Assembly (NCBI GenBank): GCA_902772965.1
Contig: CACYCT010000074.1
Span: forward strand, 1-45,669
Length of the DNA stretch: 45,669 nucleotides
Direction: 5' to 3'
From: an uncultured Bacteroidales bacterium
GTDB lineage: Bacteria > Bacteroidota > Bacteroidia > Bacteroidales > Muribaculaceae
Below, piece after piece: positions 15,373 through 23,052 of this stretch (position 1 is its first letter; every line of letters begins with the position of its first letter). The notes under the pieces are model-generated. The model worked only from the letters and a program-made list of their open reading frames with translations, did not search any database and was not told the DNA's origin. The translations under genes were made by a program, and so were the position numbers.

Positions 15373-16389
15373 ATGCGACTATCGTTTGTATATCGTTCAT
15401 TCACCCTAACCTCCGCGGCCATTATAGCGGTAATTCTGCTCACCATGCCGACATGCGCACAAAACTCCCCAACGAACACATCACGCCCCATCCGAGTGGG
15501 AATCGCGTGGCAACCCTCGGCCGACCGCCTCAACCTGCTCATCTCCACCATCGAAGCCGCCGGCGCGCAACCCGTGGCCCTGCCGCAAATGCGACCCGCC
15601 TGCCTCGGATACGACAACGACCGGGTGAGCGACCGGTACGTTGACACATGCGGCATCATCCTCCAGCAGTACGCCGACCGGATCAAGCGAGACACCTACC
15701 ACGGAACACCCGCCGGCGAAATAATGGACAGCATCGACGCCGTGGTCTTCACCGGTGGAGGCGACATCAGTCCGACCCTGTTCGCGCAGCCCGAGCCCTG
15801 GCACGGCCTCGAGGCCGACCGGAACTACGACGCCGCGCGGGACGCCTCCGAATACCTCACCATGGCCTACTGCCTCGACCACGACATTCCCGCGCTCGGC
15901 CTCTGCCGAGGCATGCAAATGCTTGGCGTAATCTCCGGAGCCACAATGATTCAGGATATACCCGCCTTGATGGACAGCCTCGGAAAAACCTACAACTACC
16001 TCCACCGCCCGCCACACAGCGACAACCCACGCACACACGTGCCACACAACGTGACCGTCACCTCGCGCGATTCCCATCTGTGGCGCGCCGTTGGCGTTGA
16101 CACCATCCGCGACGCTCCTTCATGGCACCATCAGGCCATCCGCTCCGTAAGCCAAACTCCACTGCGTGTGACAGGAACCACCACCGACAACGGCGTCACA
16201 ATCATCGAAGCCGTCGAGCGGACCGACAAGCGCTGGGTGCTCGGCGTGCAGTTCCACCCCGAAACCGCCGTCAAAAAACACCTTACCGGCGCGCCCGACG
16301 CCAACCGGTATATGACCCTCGAGGAAGGACTGGCCTATTTCCGGGCACTCATCCGGGCCGCACGCGATAAAAATAACAACAAATTTTAA
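15373..16389 (+). CDS. Secreted gamma-glutamyl-gamma-aminobutyrate hydrolase family (peptidase C26) protein
   Basis: The 338 residues belong to the class-I glutamine-amidotransferase-like hydrolases of the PuuD/C26 group, which cleave gamma-glutamyl amide bonds. The nucleophile elbow is GLCRGMQM with C178; the other triad members are H295 and E297 in VQFHPET. The N-terminal VFTGGGDISP oxyanion-side motif is present. Unusually for cytoplasmic PuuD, residues 1-29 form a clear signal peptide (LTSAAIIAVILLTMPTCAQ), so the enzyme should work in the periplasm, perhaps on gamma-glutamyl peptides including murein-derived ones. A lipobox-like TC near the end could also make it a lipoprotein, but the context is poor. 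It is a single gene with its own promoter. Confidence 0.87.
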   Translation: MRLSFVYRSFTLTSAAIIAVILLTMPTCAQNSPTNTSRPIRVGIAWQPSADRLNLLISTIEAAGAQPVALPQMRPACLGYDNDRVSDRYVDTCGIILQQYADRIKRDTYHGTPAGEIMDSIDAVVFTGGGDISPTLFAQPEPWHGLEADRNYDAARDASEYLTMAYCLDHDIPALGLCRGMQMLGVISGATMIQDIPALMDSLGKTYNYLHRPPHSDNPRTHVPHNVTVTSRDSHLWRAVGVDTIRDAPSWHHQAIRSVSQTPLRVTGTTTDNGVTIIEAVERTDKRWVLGVQFHPETAVKKHLTGAPDANRYMTLEEGLAYFRALIRAARDKNNNKF

Positions 16390-16469
16390 ACTCCCTTTAA
16401 ATATCGTAATTATACACAATAACACCTAATTGGCAACGCAGCCATTGAGCCACAATTTAAAAAAAGCAG

Positions 16470-16477
16470 TACCTTTG
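16470..16477 (+). promoter_or_regulatory. -7 box for the WecG/TagA gene
   Basis: TACCTTTG, a full consensus match, lies 21 bases before the ATG at 16499. TTG at 16445-16447 is a possible -33 at 22 bases. Confidence 0.55.
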
Positions 16478-16498
16478 CGTGTTTTATAACTTATCGAG

Positions 16499-17224
16499 AT
16501 GGAACAAGAAATAAAGCAAGTTTTCGTCAATGGAGTGGGAGTGTACCCCTTCCGGAGTTTCGACCAGGCGGTTGACTATATCACCGAACACAAAGGCGCC
16601 CTGTTGGCCGTAGGAACGGCAAAGATTGTTTACGACAAACATATCCACCCGCTGATAAACCGCAATGTGGGTTACTGCGACGGAAGCGGTCCTGTGATGG
16701 CACTGCACCAGAAGGGATACAAAGAGGCGGTGAAAATCGCCGGGTGCGAACTGTGGCTTAAGTTGATCGAGCGCCATCAACACGACTTCACCTTCTACCT
16801 TGTCGGAGCGAAGAGAGAAGTGATAGAAGAAACGGTTGAGAAACTCAAGCACGATTATCCCACCATTAAAATTTTGGGGTATCGTGACGGCTACCTTAAA
16901 GAAGGCGATAAGGAACTGCTCATCAAAGACATCGAAGAAAAGAAACCCGATGTGGTCTTCGTCGCCATGGGCTCTCCGGAGCAGGAAATCCTCATCGAAG
17001 AGATTCAAAAACACCATAGCGCCATATATATGGGGTTGGGAGGAAGTTTCAATGTATACACCAACCATGTCGAGCGTGCCCCGCAATGGTGGATTGACCA
17101 CAACCTGGAGGCCATCTACCGCGTGATAAAAGAGCCCCAGCGCCTGAAACGCCGCCGTCACGGTTGCCTGATCACATTCGCTTGGTGGCTGATCAGCGGC
17201 AAGTTCAAGCGCGAGAGAAACTGA
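16499..17224 (+). CDS. WecB/TagA/CpsF family glycosyltransferase
   Basis: The 241-residue protein is a GT26-family enzyme. Members transfer ManNAc, ManNAcA or glucose-type residues from UDP-sugar to a lipid-linked sugar in teichoic acid, ECA or exopolysaccharide synthesis. Family landmarks visible are the nucleotide-sugar region GSPEQEILIEEIQ, the glycine-rich GLGGSFNVYTN, the RAPQWW motif with the following LEAIYRVIKEPQRLKRR tail, and the early DGSGPVMA stretch that includes the catalytic base region. There is no signal peptide; it likely sits at the inner face of the cytoplasmic membrane. The next gene, a polysaccharide deacetylase 514 bases away, suggests a shared envelope-polysaccharide theme, but the two are separately promoted. 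Confidence 0.9.
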   Translation: MEQEIKQVFVNGVGVYPFRSFDQAVDYITEHKGALLAVGTAKIVYDKHIHPLINRNVGYCDGSGPVMALHQKGYKEAVKIAGCELWLKLIERHQHDFTFYLVGAKREVIEETVEKLKHDYPTIKILGYRDGYLKEGDKELLIKDIEEKKPDVVFVAMGSPEQEILIEEIQKHHSAIYMGLGGSFNVYTNHVERAPQWWIDHNLEAIYRVIKEPQRLKRRRHGCLITFAWWLISGKFKRERN

Positions 17225-17300
17225 CCGGCCGAGCCGACCCACCACCGACATAGTTTTGGCAAAGACATCCGGAACACGAGGAGTTGAATTCAGGCTCTGC

Positions 17301-17434
17301 AATGTTGTCTAAGTTGTTCGGGTTGCCGTTATTCTTATCCGCAACAACCCGAACAACCTGAAATATATCATGCGGTGGCGGATTTTTTTAGACATAAAGA
17401 CAGAACCCGCTGATGGTGCGGGACATAAAGACAA
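17301..17434. repeat. Dispersed intergenic repeat, copy 2
   Basis: This is the second copy of the unit at 4883-5016, in the same orientation, collinear with a constant offset of 12418 bases. The inverted repeat TTGTTCGGGTTG (17314-17325) against CAACCCGAACAA (17344-17355) is perfect in this copy. The two GACATAAAGACA motifs are at 17391-17402 and 17422-17433. It occupies part of the 514-base gap 17225-17738. Confidence 0.8.
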
Positions 17435-17582
17435 GGGATGGACACATGATTTTCGCGCAAAGTCGAATCCTCGGCCCGCGCCTCCGGCGATTTCCCTGAA
17501 ACCCTTTAAGTACCCATGTTCTATACACGTTCTTTACCTGAAATAATGCACCGAAAGGTGTGCCGGATCAGGTTTTTATTTG

Positions 17583-17590
17583 TAATTTTG
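17583..17590 (+). promoter_or_regulatory. -7 box with long leader for the polysaccharide deacetylase
   Basis: TAATTTTG is a consensus -7 box. It implies a leader of about 140 bases before the ATG at 17739. The leader has small inverted repeats (GTCAA at 17607-17611 with TTGAC at 17627-17631; GCCC/GGGC around 17659-17673) but matches no riboswitch I know. Confidence 0.5.
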
Positions 17591-17738
17591 CGGCGCGTTT
17601 GGTCTGTCAAGGTTTTTACTGTCTTTTGACGCACCCCTAAACCAGGTAAAACCATGACATGCCCAAATTCCGGGCAATTATCTGCCCATCAGATTTTTAT
17701 AAAACAATCAACAAAAGTGGTGCGGATTAAAGATTTTA

Positions 17739-18587
17739 ATGAAAATTCTAACATTTGACGTTGAGGAGTGGTTTCATCTTCTGGATTTTGAGGACACTCG
17801 CGGCGAAGAACAATGGAACAACTTTGAGGTGAGAATCCATTCGAATGTCGAACGGATTCTTGACATCCTTGAGCGTCACGATACCAAAGCCACTTTTTTC
17901 ATCATCGGCTGGATAGCGAAAAAATATCCCGAAGTGGTCAAAAAAATCGCTCAGAAGTATCAGGTGGGGTGCCACACGATGAACCACCAACTTGTTTGGC
18001 AACAAACGCCCGCCGAGTTTAAAGCCGATGTGGAGGAAGGAATCAAGATGCTGGAAGACATCACCGGAAAGGCGGTGGAGTGCTTCCGCGCGCCGGGATT
18101 CTCTATCCGCCAAACCGAGGCATGGGCATTTGAGACGCTTCACCAGTTGGGCATTAAATATGACTGCTCGGTTTTTCCGGGTAAGCACGCCCATGGCGGC
18201 ATGCCGGCCTTTAATCGGGCCTGCCCCTCGATTATCAACTATAAAGGATTGAAAATGAAAGAGTTCCCGGTGAGTTTCAAAACTTTTATGGGAAAGCATG
18301 TCATTTTTCAAGGTGGCGGATATTTCCGTTTATGCCCCTACCCGCTTTTGCGCCGGTGGACCAGACAGAGCCGCGAGTACCTTCTCTCTTACATCCATCC
18401 CCGTGACCTCGATGGCGGCCAGCCTGTGTTAGAGGGACTTCCCTTGACCCGAAAGTTCAAGTCCTACGTCGGACTGAAGTCGGCTCAAGGCAAATTGGAG
18501 CATTGGCTTGATGAATTTGATTTCACCGATGTCGAAACCGCGGACGCGATGGTCGACTGGCCTAACGCGCCGGTGATTGAGTTATAA
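17739..18587 (+). CDS. Polysaccharide deacetylase (DUF3473 type)
   Basis: The 282 residues carry a NodB-type carbohydrate esterase 4 domain, which removes N- or O-acetyl groups from polysaccharides. LTFDVEEW (D7) is motif 1 in the variant seen in DUF3473 proteins, HTMNH gives the metal pair H79 and H83, and FRAPGFS is motif 3. The C-terminal third (YLLSYIHPRDLDGGQP and beyond) matches DUF3473, a tail found in exopolysaccharide-associated deacetylases such as the XrtA-linked form. There is no signal peptide, so it probably acts on a lipid-linked or cytoplasmic-side intermediate. Neighbouring WecG/TagA glycosyltransferase fits polysaccharide synthesis. Confidence 0.9.
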   Translation: MKILTFDVEEWFHLLDFEDTRGEEQWNNFEVRIHSNVERILDILERHDTKATFFIIGWIAKKYPEVVKKIAQKYQVGCHTMNHQLVWQQTPAEFKADVEEGIKMLEDITGKAVECFRAPGFSIRQTEAWAFETLHQLGIKYDCSVFPGKHAHGGMPAFNRACPSIINYKGLKMKEFPVSFKTFMGKHVIFQGGGYFRLCPYPLLRRWTRQSREYLLSYIHPRDLDGGQPVLEGLPLTRKFKSYVGLKSAQGKLEHWLDEFDFTDVETADAMVDWPNAPVIEL

Positions 18588-18605
18588 CCCACCATTAAAC
18601 ATCAA

Positions 18606-18631
18606 GCCGCCTCGATTCACATCGAAGCGGC
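18606..18631 (+). terminator. Hairpin after the deacetylase gene
   Basis: GCCGCCTCGAT (18606-18616) and ATCGAAGCGGC (18621-18631) form an 11-bp stem with one mismatch and a 4-base loop, 18 bases after the stop. The T-run is weak. Confidence 0.55.
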
Positions 18632-18798
18632 GTATGGCGCGTTTACTTACTATCAGTGTCTGAGACTTTCGCCGTCGCGGCCGACAACGATAAGCGCTCA
18701 AAACTATCAACTAATAACTAATTCACTTTATCTTTCGGGTGCGAACGGGAAGACCCGGACGCTTTCAACTTTTCACATTGCAAAATTACTGTCGGAAA

Positions 18799-18840
18799 AT
18801 TGCACCCGAAATCACCAAATTTGGCGATTTTGAGTGCAAT
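18799..18840 (-). terminator. 42-base near-perfect palindrome, terminator of the holin-like gene
   Basis: ATTGCAC at 18799-18805 and GTGCAAT at 18834-18840 are the outer ends, and AAATC-x-CCAAATTTGG-x-GATTT the inner part, of an almost perfect dyad. On the minus strand it is followed by TTTTCC. It lies 24 bases past the stop at 18864. The remainder of 18632-18798 has no reading frame I can support. Confidence 0.65.
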
Positions 18841-18863
18841 CTGATAACTATTTAAGGGGATAT

Positions 18864-19196
18864 CTACTTCGCAAAAATACCAATCAGCCAACTCACGACA
18901 GACACTATCACACTGAAAACCAGCGCGGAAACGAATCCGTCGACTTGGAAATGGTCGCCAAGCAGAAACGCGCACAGCAACACCATCAACGCGTTGATCA
19001 CAAACGTGAAAAGTCCCAACGTGAGCACCGTCAACGGCAACGAGAAAAACTTCACCACCGGACGCACAATCGCGTTCACCAGTCCCATCACGATGGCCAC
19101 GAGCACAATCGCCCACCACGGCTCAATCTTCACGCTGTCCATCAGCCAGGCCGTGATGCCCACAGCCAACGACGAAATGATTAATCTTACAAACAT
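18864..19196 (-). CDS. Phage holin family 4-like small membrane protein
   Basis: A start at 19196 gives 110 residues (MFVRLIISSLAVGITAWLM...). This is better than the longer frame from 19241, whose extra 15 residues are charged and precede the hydrophobic start. There are four predicted transmembrane helices, near residues 4-22, 25-45, 53-75 and 84-108, with the family-typical IVLVAIVMGLVNAIVRPVVKFFSLPLTVLTLGLF core (quoted in part: VMGLVNAIVRPVVKF). It matches the Phage_holin_4_2 / YvlD-like family, which is widespread on chromosomes with no phage nearby; no phage genes are seen here. Function is unknown, an inner-membrane protein. It is divergent from the cysK fragment. Confidence 0.82.
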   Translation of the reverse strand: MFVRLIISSLAVGITAWLMDSVKIEPWWAIVLVAIVMGLVNAIVRPVVKFFSLPLTVLTLGLFTFVINALMVLLCAFLLGDHFQVDGFVSALVFSVIVSVVSWLIGIFAK

Positions 19197-19292
19197 TCTG
19201 TTTTCTCTGTTAAGGGTTAATTCCGATTGCAAAAGTAACACGTTTTTTCAATCCGTCACTAAACATCCTATCACTTTTTATCACTTCTTTTA

Positions 19293-19322
19293 CTTGCGCA
19301 CGCATATTTTATTGTACGTTTG
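19293..19322 (+). promoter_or_regulatory. Promoter of the truncated cysK
   Basis: CTTG (19293-19296) and TACGTTTG (19315-19322), a full -7 match, are separated by 18 bases. The ATG lies at 19345. The promoter therefore survives although the gene is shortened. Confidence 0.55.
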
Positions 19323-19344
19323 TCCACTATAAACCATATAAATA

Positions 19345-19776
19345 ATGTATAAGATGAATGTGTACCGAGATTTGACTCAGTTGGTTGGCCGTACGCCAAT
19401 GATTGAGGCTCCGCGTGAACCTGGGGCGCTGGCCCGGGTGTTGCTCAAGTTGGAATACTTCAATCCGGGCGGGTCGGTTAAAGACCGCGTGGCGCTGTCG
19501 ATGATTGTTGACGCCGAGCGAAGCGGCCGTTTGCGCACCAGCGCCACGATTATCGAACCCACGAGTGGAAACACCGGCGTGGGTCTTGCATGGGTGGGCG
19601 CCGCACGCGGCTACAACGTGATTCTCACCATGCCCGACACGATGAGCATTGAACGCCGCAACCTGCTCCGCGCCTACGGTGCCCGTCTGGCACTCACTCC
19701 AGGCGCCGAGGGTATGAAAGGCGCCATCGACCGCGCCGAGCAGTTGGAGGCCGAAATCGACGGGGCGGGAATCTGA
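19345..19776 (+). pseudogene. Truncated cysteine synthase (O-acetylserine sulfhydrylase), N-terminal part only
   Basis: The 143 residues match the first half of PLP-dependent cysteine synthase, which joins sulfide and O-acetylserine. The PLP lysine is present (K46 in NPGGSVKDR), as is the substrate loop TSGNTG near residue 77 and the [18 protein letters not shown] stretch. The full enzyme is about 300-315 residues; here the frame ends right after RAEQLEAEI, where the family would continue into the large domain. Only 12 bases after the stop a perfect terminator begins, and no remaining cysK sequence is seen on either strand. The missing half includes the PLP phosphate-binding glycine loop, so catalysis is unlikely. 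A deletion relic is my first choice, since promoter, start and codon use remain intact; a retained short protein is possible. Confidence 0.8.
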
Positions 19777-19788
19777 ACCGGCCACAAC

Positions 19789-19830
19789 ACACATTGCCGC
19801 CGGCAGAGTGAACTGCCGGCGGCAATGTGT
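19789..19830. terminator. Perfect bidirectional terminator between cysK fragment and ilvE
   Basis: Arms 19789-19806 and 19813-19830 are an exact 18-bp inverted repeat (ACACATTGCCGCCGGCAG and its complement) with a 6-base loop AGTGAA. TTTATAG follows on the plus strand. It serves two convergent genes. Confidence 0.9.
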
Positions 19831-19859
19831 TTATAGTCGGAATTGTCAATCAGCGACAA

Positions 19860-20891
19860 TTATGCGTCAATGATGGTTGTCCAGTTGTGGATGTCTTCCA
19901 CTTCTCCGAGTTGGATGCCGCGCAGGCGGTTGTACAGTTGGGTGGTTACCGGGCCGGGGTTGCCGTCTTTGGAGATGATGTAGGTGTGGTTCATGCCCTC
20001 GTCGAAGATTTCGCCGATGGGGGTGCACACGGCGGCGGTGCCGCATTCGGCTGCTTCCTCCACCACGTTGAGTTCCTCAAGGGGAACCGGGCGGCATTCC
20101 ACATTCATGCCGAGGTCACGCGCGATTTGCTGGAGGCTCATGTTCGTGATCGAGGGCAGGATGGAGTCGCTCTTGGGGGTGATGTAGGTATTGTTCTTGA
20201 TGGCGAAGAAGTTGGCCGGACCGCACTCGTCGATGTAGCGTTTTTCTTTCGGGTCGAGGAAGAGCGCGGCGGAGTAGCCGGCGGCTTTGGCTTTTGCCGT
20301 GGCGCCCATACCGCAGGCGTAGTTGCCGCCCACTTTCCACTTACCGGTGCCGAGGGGCGCTGCGCGGTCAAACTCGCGGTAGATGGCCACCTTGGTCGGC
20401 TTGAAACCTTCTTTGAAGTACGGGCCTACGGGAGTGGCGAAGATGATGAACATATATTCGGTGGCGGGGCTGACGCCTACGCGGGGAGTGATACCGATCT
20501 CGAGCGGACGGAGGTAGAGCGAGCTTCCGCTGCCGTATGGCGGAATGAAGCGCGCGTTGAGTTCGACCACCTTGCGGGCCATCTCGATGAAGAGTTCCTC
20601 GGGAATGGGCTCCATTTTGATACCCATTGCGCTGGCGCGCATACGTTTGGCGTTCTCATCGATTCGGAACAGACGGACTTTTCCGTCTTTACCGCGGAAC
20701 GCTTTTTGGCCTTCAAAGATCTCTTGTCCGTAGTGGAGGCAAGTGGCGGCCATGTGCAGGTTGATGTTCTCATCGGTCGAGACTTCGATTTCGCCCCATT
20801 TGCCGTCACGGAATGTGCAACGGACGTTGTAGTCGGTTTTCAGGTAGGAGAACGATAGGTTGCTCCAGTCGATGTTCAGATTTTCAGCCAT
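19860..20891 (-). CDS. ilvE: Branched-chain amino acid aminotransferase
   Basis: The 343-residue enzyme transfers the amino group between glutamate and the keto acids of leucine, isoleucine and valine, using PLP, in the cytoplasm. It belongs to fold type IV; the lysine expected to hold PLP is K186 in KVGGNYA. Other family marks are the N-terminal LHYGQEIFEGQKAFR, SLYLRPLEIG, the D-ECGPANFF loop (DECGPANFF) and the phosphate-binding CGTAAVCTPIG. The length and sequence are those of the mammalian/Bacteroidetes-type BCAT rather than the 309-residue E. coli form. It lies 54 bases behind a small sorting-domain gene and may share its promoter, and it ends at a strong terminator. Confidence 0.95.
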   Translation of the reverse strand: MAENLNIDWSNLSFSYLKTDYNVRCTFRDGKWGEIEVSTDENINLHMAATCLHYGQEIFEGQKAFRGKDGKVRLFRIDENAKRMRASAMGIKMEPIPEELFIEMARKVVELNARFIPPYGSGSSLYLRPLEIGITPRVGVSPATEYMFIIFATPVGPYFKEGFKPTKVAIYREFDRAAPLGTGKWKVGGNYACGMGATAKAKAAGYSAALFLDPKEKRYIDECGPANFFAIKNNTYITPKSDSILPSITNMSLQQIARDLGMNVECRPVPLEELNVVEEAAECGTAAVCTPIGEIFDEGMNHTYIISKDGNPGPVTTQLYNRLRGIQLGEVEDIHNWTTIIDA

Positions 20892-20945
20892 AGGTTTTTC
20901 TGCTGTTTGTGATATAGGGTTAATGGTTGATGGTTTCGATGTGTT

Positions 20946-21275
20946 TCATAACGCCACTTTCTGGGTGATGTTTCCGATTTTGACGATGTAGATGCCCCGC
21001 GTTCCTAACTTGAGTTCGGCCGTGCCGGGGCCGATGGCGGCTTGAGAAACGTTTTGCCCGAGGATGGTGAAAACGCTCACGTTGATTCTCCGCGGCGTGC
21101 GGATGATGATCGCGCCGTTGCTGCCGTAAATCTCCACGCCATCGCTCAAATGGGGGTTGTTCAGGCTGCGCGAGGGCAGCTCTCGATTGGTTTCACGCCA
21201 AGCAATCTGGGCCGATACCGCGGGGGTTACCCACAACATCAGCACTATACTCGCTATGACCATCAGTCGTTTCAT
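20946..21275 (-). CDS. Small exported protein consisting mainly of a T9SS-like C-terminal domain
   Basis: The start at 21275 gives 109 residues. The longer frame from 21395 is rejected because a consensus promoter (21324-21355) lies inside its extra part. A signal peptide (MKRLMVIASIVLMLWVTPAVSA) is followed by only about 25 unstructured residues. Then comes a domain of about 60 residues of the form VEIYGSNGAIIIRTP, INVSVFTILGQNV, GTRGIYIVKIGN, KVAL. This matches the pattern of type A C-terminal sorting domains or their non-secreted look-alikes in Bacteroidetes. There is no cargo domain. Function is unknown; it could be a remnant of a larger secreted protein or an independent small envelope protein. 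Confidence 0.75.
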   Translation of the reverse strand: MKRLMVIASIVLMLWVTPAVSAQIAWRETNRELPSRSLNNPHLSDGVEIYGSNGAIIIRTPRRINVSVFTILGQNVSQAAIGPGTAELKLGTRGIYIVKIGNITQKVAL

Positions 21276-21323
21276 CTCACTCGGGCTGACAAACGCAAAC
21301 CGGTCGGGGCGCATGTCAATCCG

Positions 21324-21355
21324 CAAAGGTAACAATTTTTCTTTGACCGCGCAAA
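21324..21355 (-). promoter_or_regulatory. Consensus promoter of the small sorting-domain gene
   Basis: On the minus strand TTTG (21352-21355) and TACCTTTG (21324-21331) are 20 bases apart, matching both consensus parts. The placement fixes the downstream start at 21275. Confidence 0.75.
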
Positions 21356-21585
21356 TTTCTTCGGACAGAAACCGGTTTTTCCGAGGTAACAACAAATCAC
21401 TCAGGCCGCGACATCTGATTTTGATTTGAAGTCGCCCGCGACAGATATTATAAAGAATGCCTCTTCCGGCGCCAAAAGCGCTAAAAAAACTTTTTTCGAA
21501 AAAAACTCACACCGACAAGAAAATGTTCCACGGGAATCACTCCCATTTTTTCTGGCCATATGCGATGAAATTCGTATTTTTTATG

Positions 21586-21593
21586 TACTTTTG
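21586..21593 (+). promoter_or_regulatory. -7 box of the transglutaminase operon
   Basis: TACTTTTG lies 29 bases before the ATG at 21623. No -33 is evident. The 347-base gap 21276-21622 holds only this and the divergent promoter. Confidence 0.55.
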
Positions 21594-21622
21594 CCGTCAA
21601 ATACGACAACACTTCCAAGTCT

Positions 21623-23050
21623 ATGAACAAAACACTCCTTTCCATACTTGCCGCGATGAGCCTTTACGGCAGCGCTACGGCATTTGCGGCCGACTGGCAG
21701 ACCCAAGTGGATCAGTTTATTGCCGCCGGCGAGTTCGCAAAAGCGGAGCAACTCATGGCCAAACTGCCCAAGAAAACACGTCAGGCGCAGGCCGTGACCA
21801 TCGACTCGCTGCAAACCATCATGCGCCGCATCCGTAAAGACTTCAACATCACCCCCGAGCAGGGTGCCGCCATGATCCGGGCAAAAATGCCCGAAGCCAC
21901 CGACGAGCAGATACAAAACTGGAAACGCGCCAAAGCGCTCGAGGTGATGAACATCGACGGCAAAGAGTGGTGGTTCCGCAAGAGCGTGGGCAACCTGTGG
22001 CTGCTCGGTGACGAATTCGCCGAGCAAAACGCCGCCGAGCGCGACCAAACCTACCAAACCCGCCGGCGATACTACCTCGAGGCCATGCGCTCGCCGGCCG
22101 ACCGGAACGGTGTCCGCGACTGGCGGCTCGTCAACATCACTTTCACCCTCGATGTCAATGCCGACGCCGTGCCCGCGGGAGAAACCATCCGGTGCTGGAT
22201 GCCCTTCCCCTACCCCAATATCCGCCAACGCGAAATACGTTACAACGGCGGAAACCGAGAAGCCGTTTTCAGCCATAACACCAAGCATCATACCGTTTAT
22301 ATGGAGGCTGTTGCTGAGGCGGGTAAGCCAACGCACTTCGAGTATAACTTCACCTATGAGGTTGGCGAGCGCCACTTCGCCCAGCAAGACCTTCTTGCAA
22401 TGCTTGAACCTTATGACGTTAACAACCCTATGTATAAGCGATATACGGGCGATGAGCCTCGTCATGTGATCATCACCGACAAGATGCGCGCGTTGGCACG
22501 CGAAATCGTCGGCGACGAAGAGAACCCCGTGCTGCAGGCGGCCAAAATCTTCGAGTGGATCTCCCGCTTCCCCTGGGCCGGCGCGCGCGAGTACAGCACA
22601 TTAGCCAACATCCCAGAGTACGTGCTCGAGAACAAGCACGGCGACTGCGGACAAGTGGCACTGCTCTACATCACCCTCGTCCGCAGCCTCGGCATTCCAG
22701 CGCGATGGGAAAGCGGATACATGCTCCACCCGGGAGAGGTCAACTACCACGACTGGGCCGAAACCTACTTTGAAGGCATCGGGTGGGTGTCGACCGACCC
22801 CTCGTTCGGGCGCAGTTCCGTGGGCACACCGATGAACAGTTATTACACCACCGGAATCGACCTCTACCGTATGGCCTCCAACGAAGGCGTGGGCGACCGC
22901 CTCGACCCGCCGAAAACCTTTATCCGGTCGGAAACCGTCGACTTCCAACCCGGCGAGGTGGAATGGCGCGGAGGAAACCTCTACTACGACCAGTGGGACT
23001 CGCACTTCGAAGTAAACTCAATCACACCCCTCGACAAACTCATCCGATAA
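21623..23050 (+). CDS. Exported transglutaminase-like domain protein
   Basis: The 475 residues begin with a signal peptide (MNKTLLSILAAMSLYGSATAFA). The C-terminal half has the transglutaminase/protease-like fold. The catalytic cysteine is C342 in HGDCGQVALLYITLVRSLGI, the histidine H376 in NYHDWAE and the aspartate in STDPSFG near 391. This triad is shared by peptide-cleaving relatives, so it could be a peptidase or amidase rather than a cross-linker. The N-terminal third is helical. The next two genes (NlpC/P60 and dipeptide epimerase, gaps of 2 and 18 bases) suggest processing of murein peptides in the periplasm. Codons from about 22260 to 22480 end in A/T more often than the rest. Confidence 0.87.
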   Translation: MNKTLLSILAAMSLYGSATAFAADWQTQVDQFIAAGEFAKAEQLMAKLPKKTRQAQAVTIDSLQTIMRRIRKDFNITPEQGAAMIRAKMPEATDEQIQNWKRAKALEVMNIDGKEWWFRKSVGNLWLLGDEFAEQNAAERDQTYQTRRRYYLEAMRSPADRNGVRDWRLVNITFTLDVNADAVPAGETIRCWMPFPYPNIRQREIRYNGGNREAVFSHNTKHHTVYMEAVAEAGKPTHFEYNFTYEVGERHFAQQDLLAMLEPYDVNNPMYKRYTGDEPRHVIITDKMRALAREIVGDEENPVLQAAKIFEWISRFPWAGAREYSTLANIPEYVLENKHGDCGQVALLYITLVRSLGIPARWESGYMLHPGEVNYHDWAETYFEGIGWVSTDPSFGRSSVGTPMNSYYTTGIDLYRMASNEGVGDRLDPPKTFIRSETVDFQPGEVEWRGGNLYYDQWDSHFEVNSITPLDKLIR

Positions 23051-23052
23051 AC

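Noticed and set aside
17600..17738. Riboswitch in the leader of the polysaccharide deacetylase
   Set aside because: Only short inverted repeats are present and none of the known riboswitch cores could be matched.
18864..19196. Prophage signal from the holin-like gene
   Set aside because: The YvlD/holin-4 family is common on chromosomes, and no phage structural, lysis or integrase genes surround it.
19827..20858. 343-residue plus-strand frame
   Set aside because: It is antisense to ilvE and has low-complexity Val/Gly/Asp composition.
22783..23052. N-terminal extension of the NlpC/P60 protein by 90 residues
   Set aside because: The extra part overlaps the transglutaminase gene in another frame and precedes a good signal peptide that starts at 23053.
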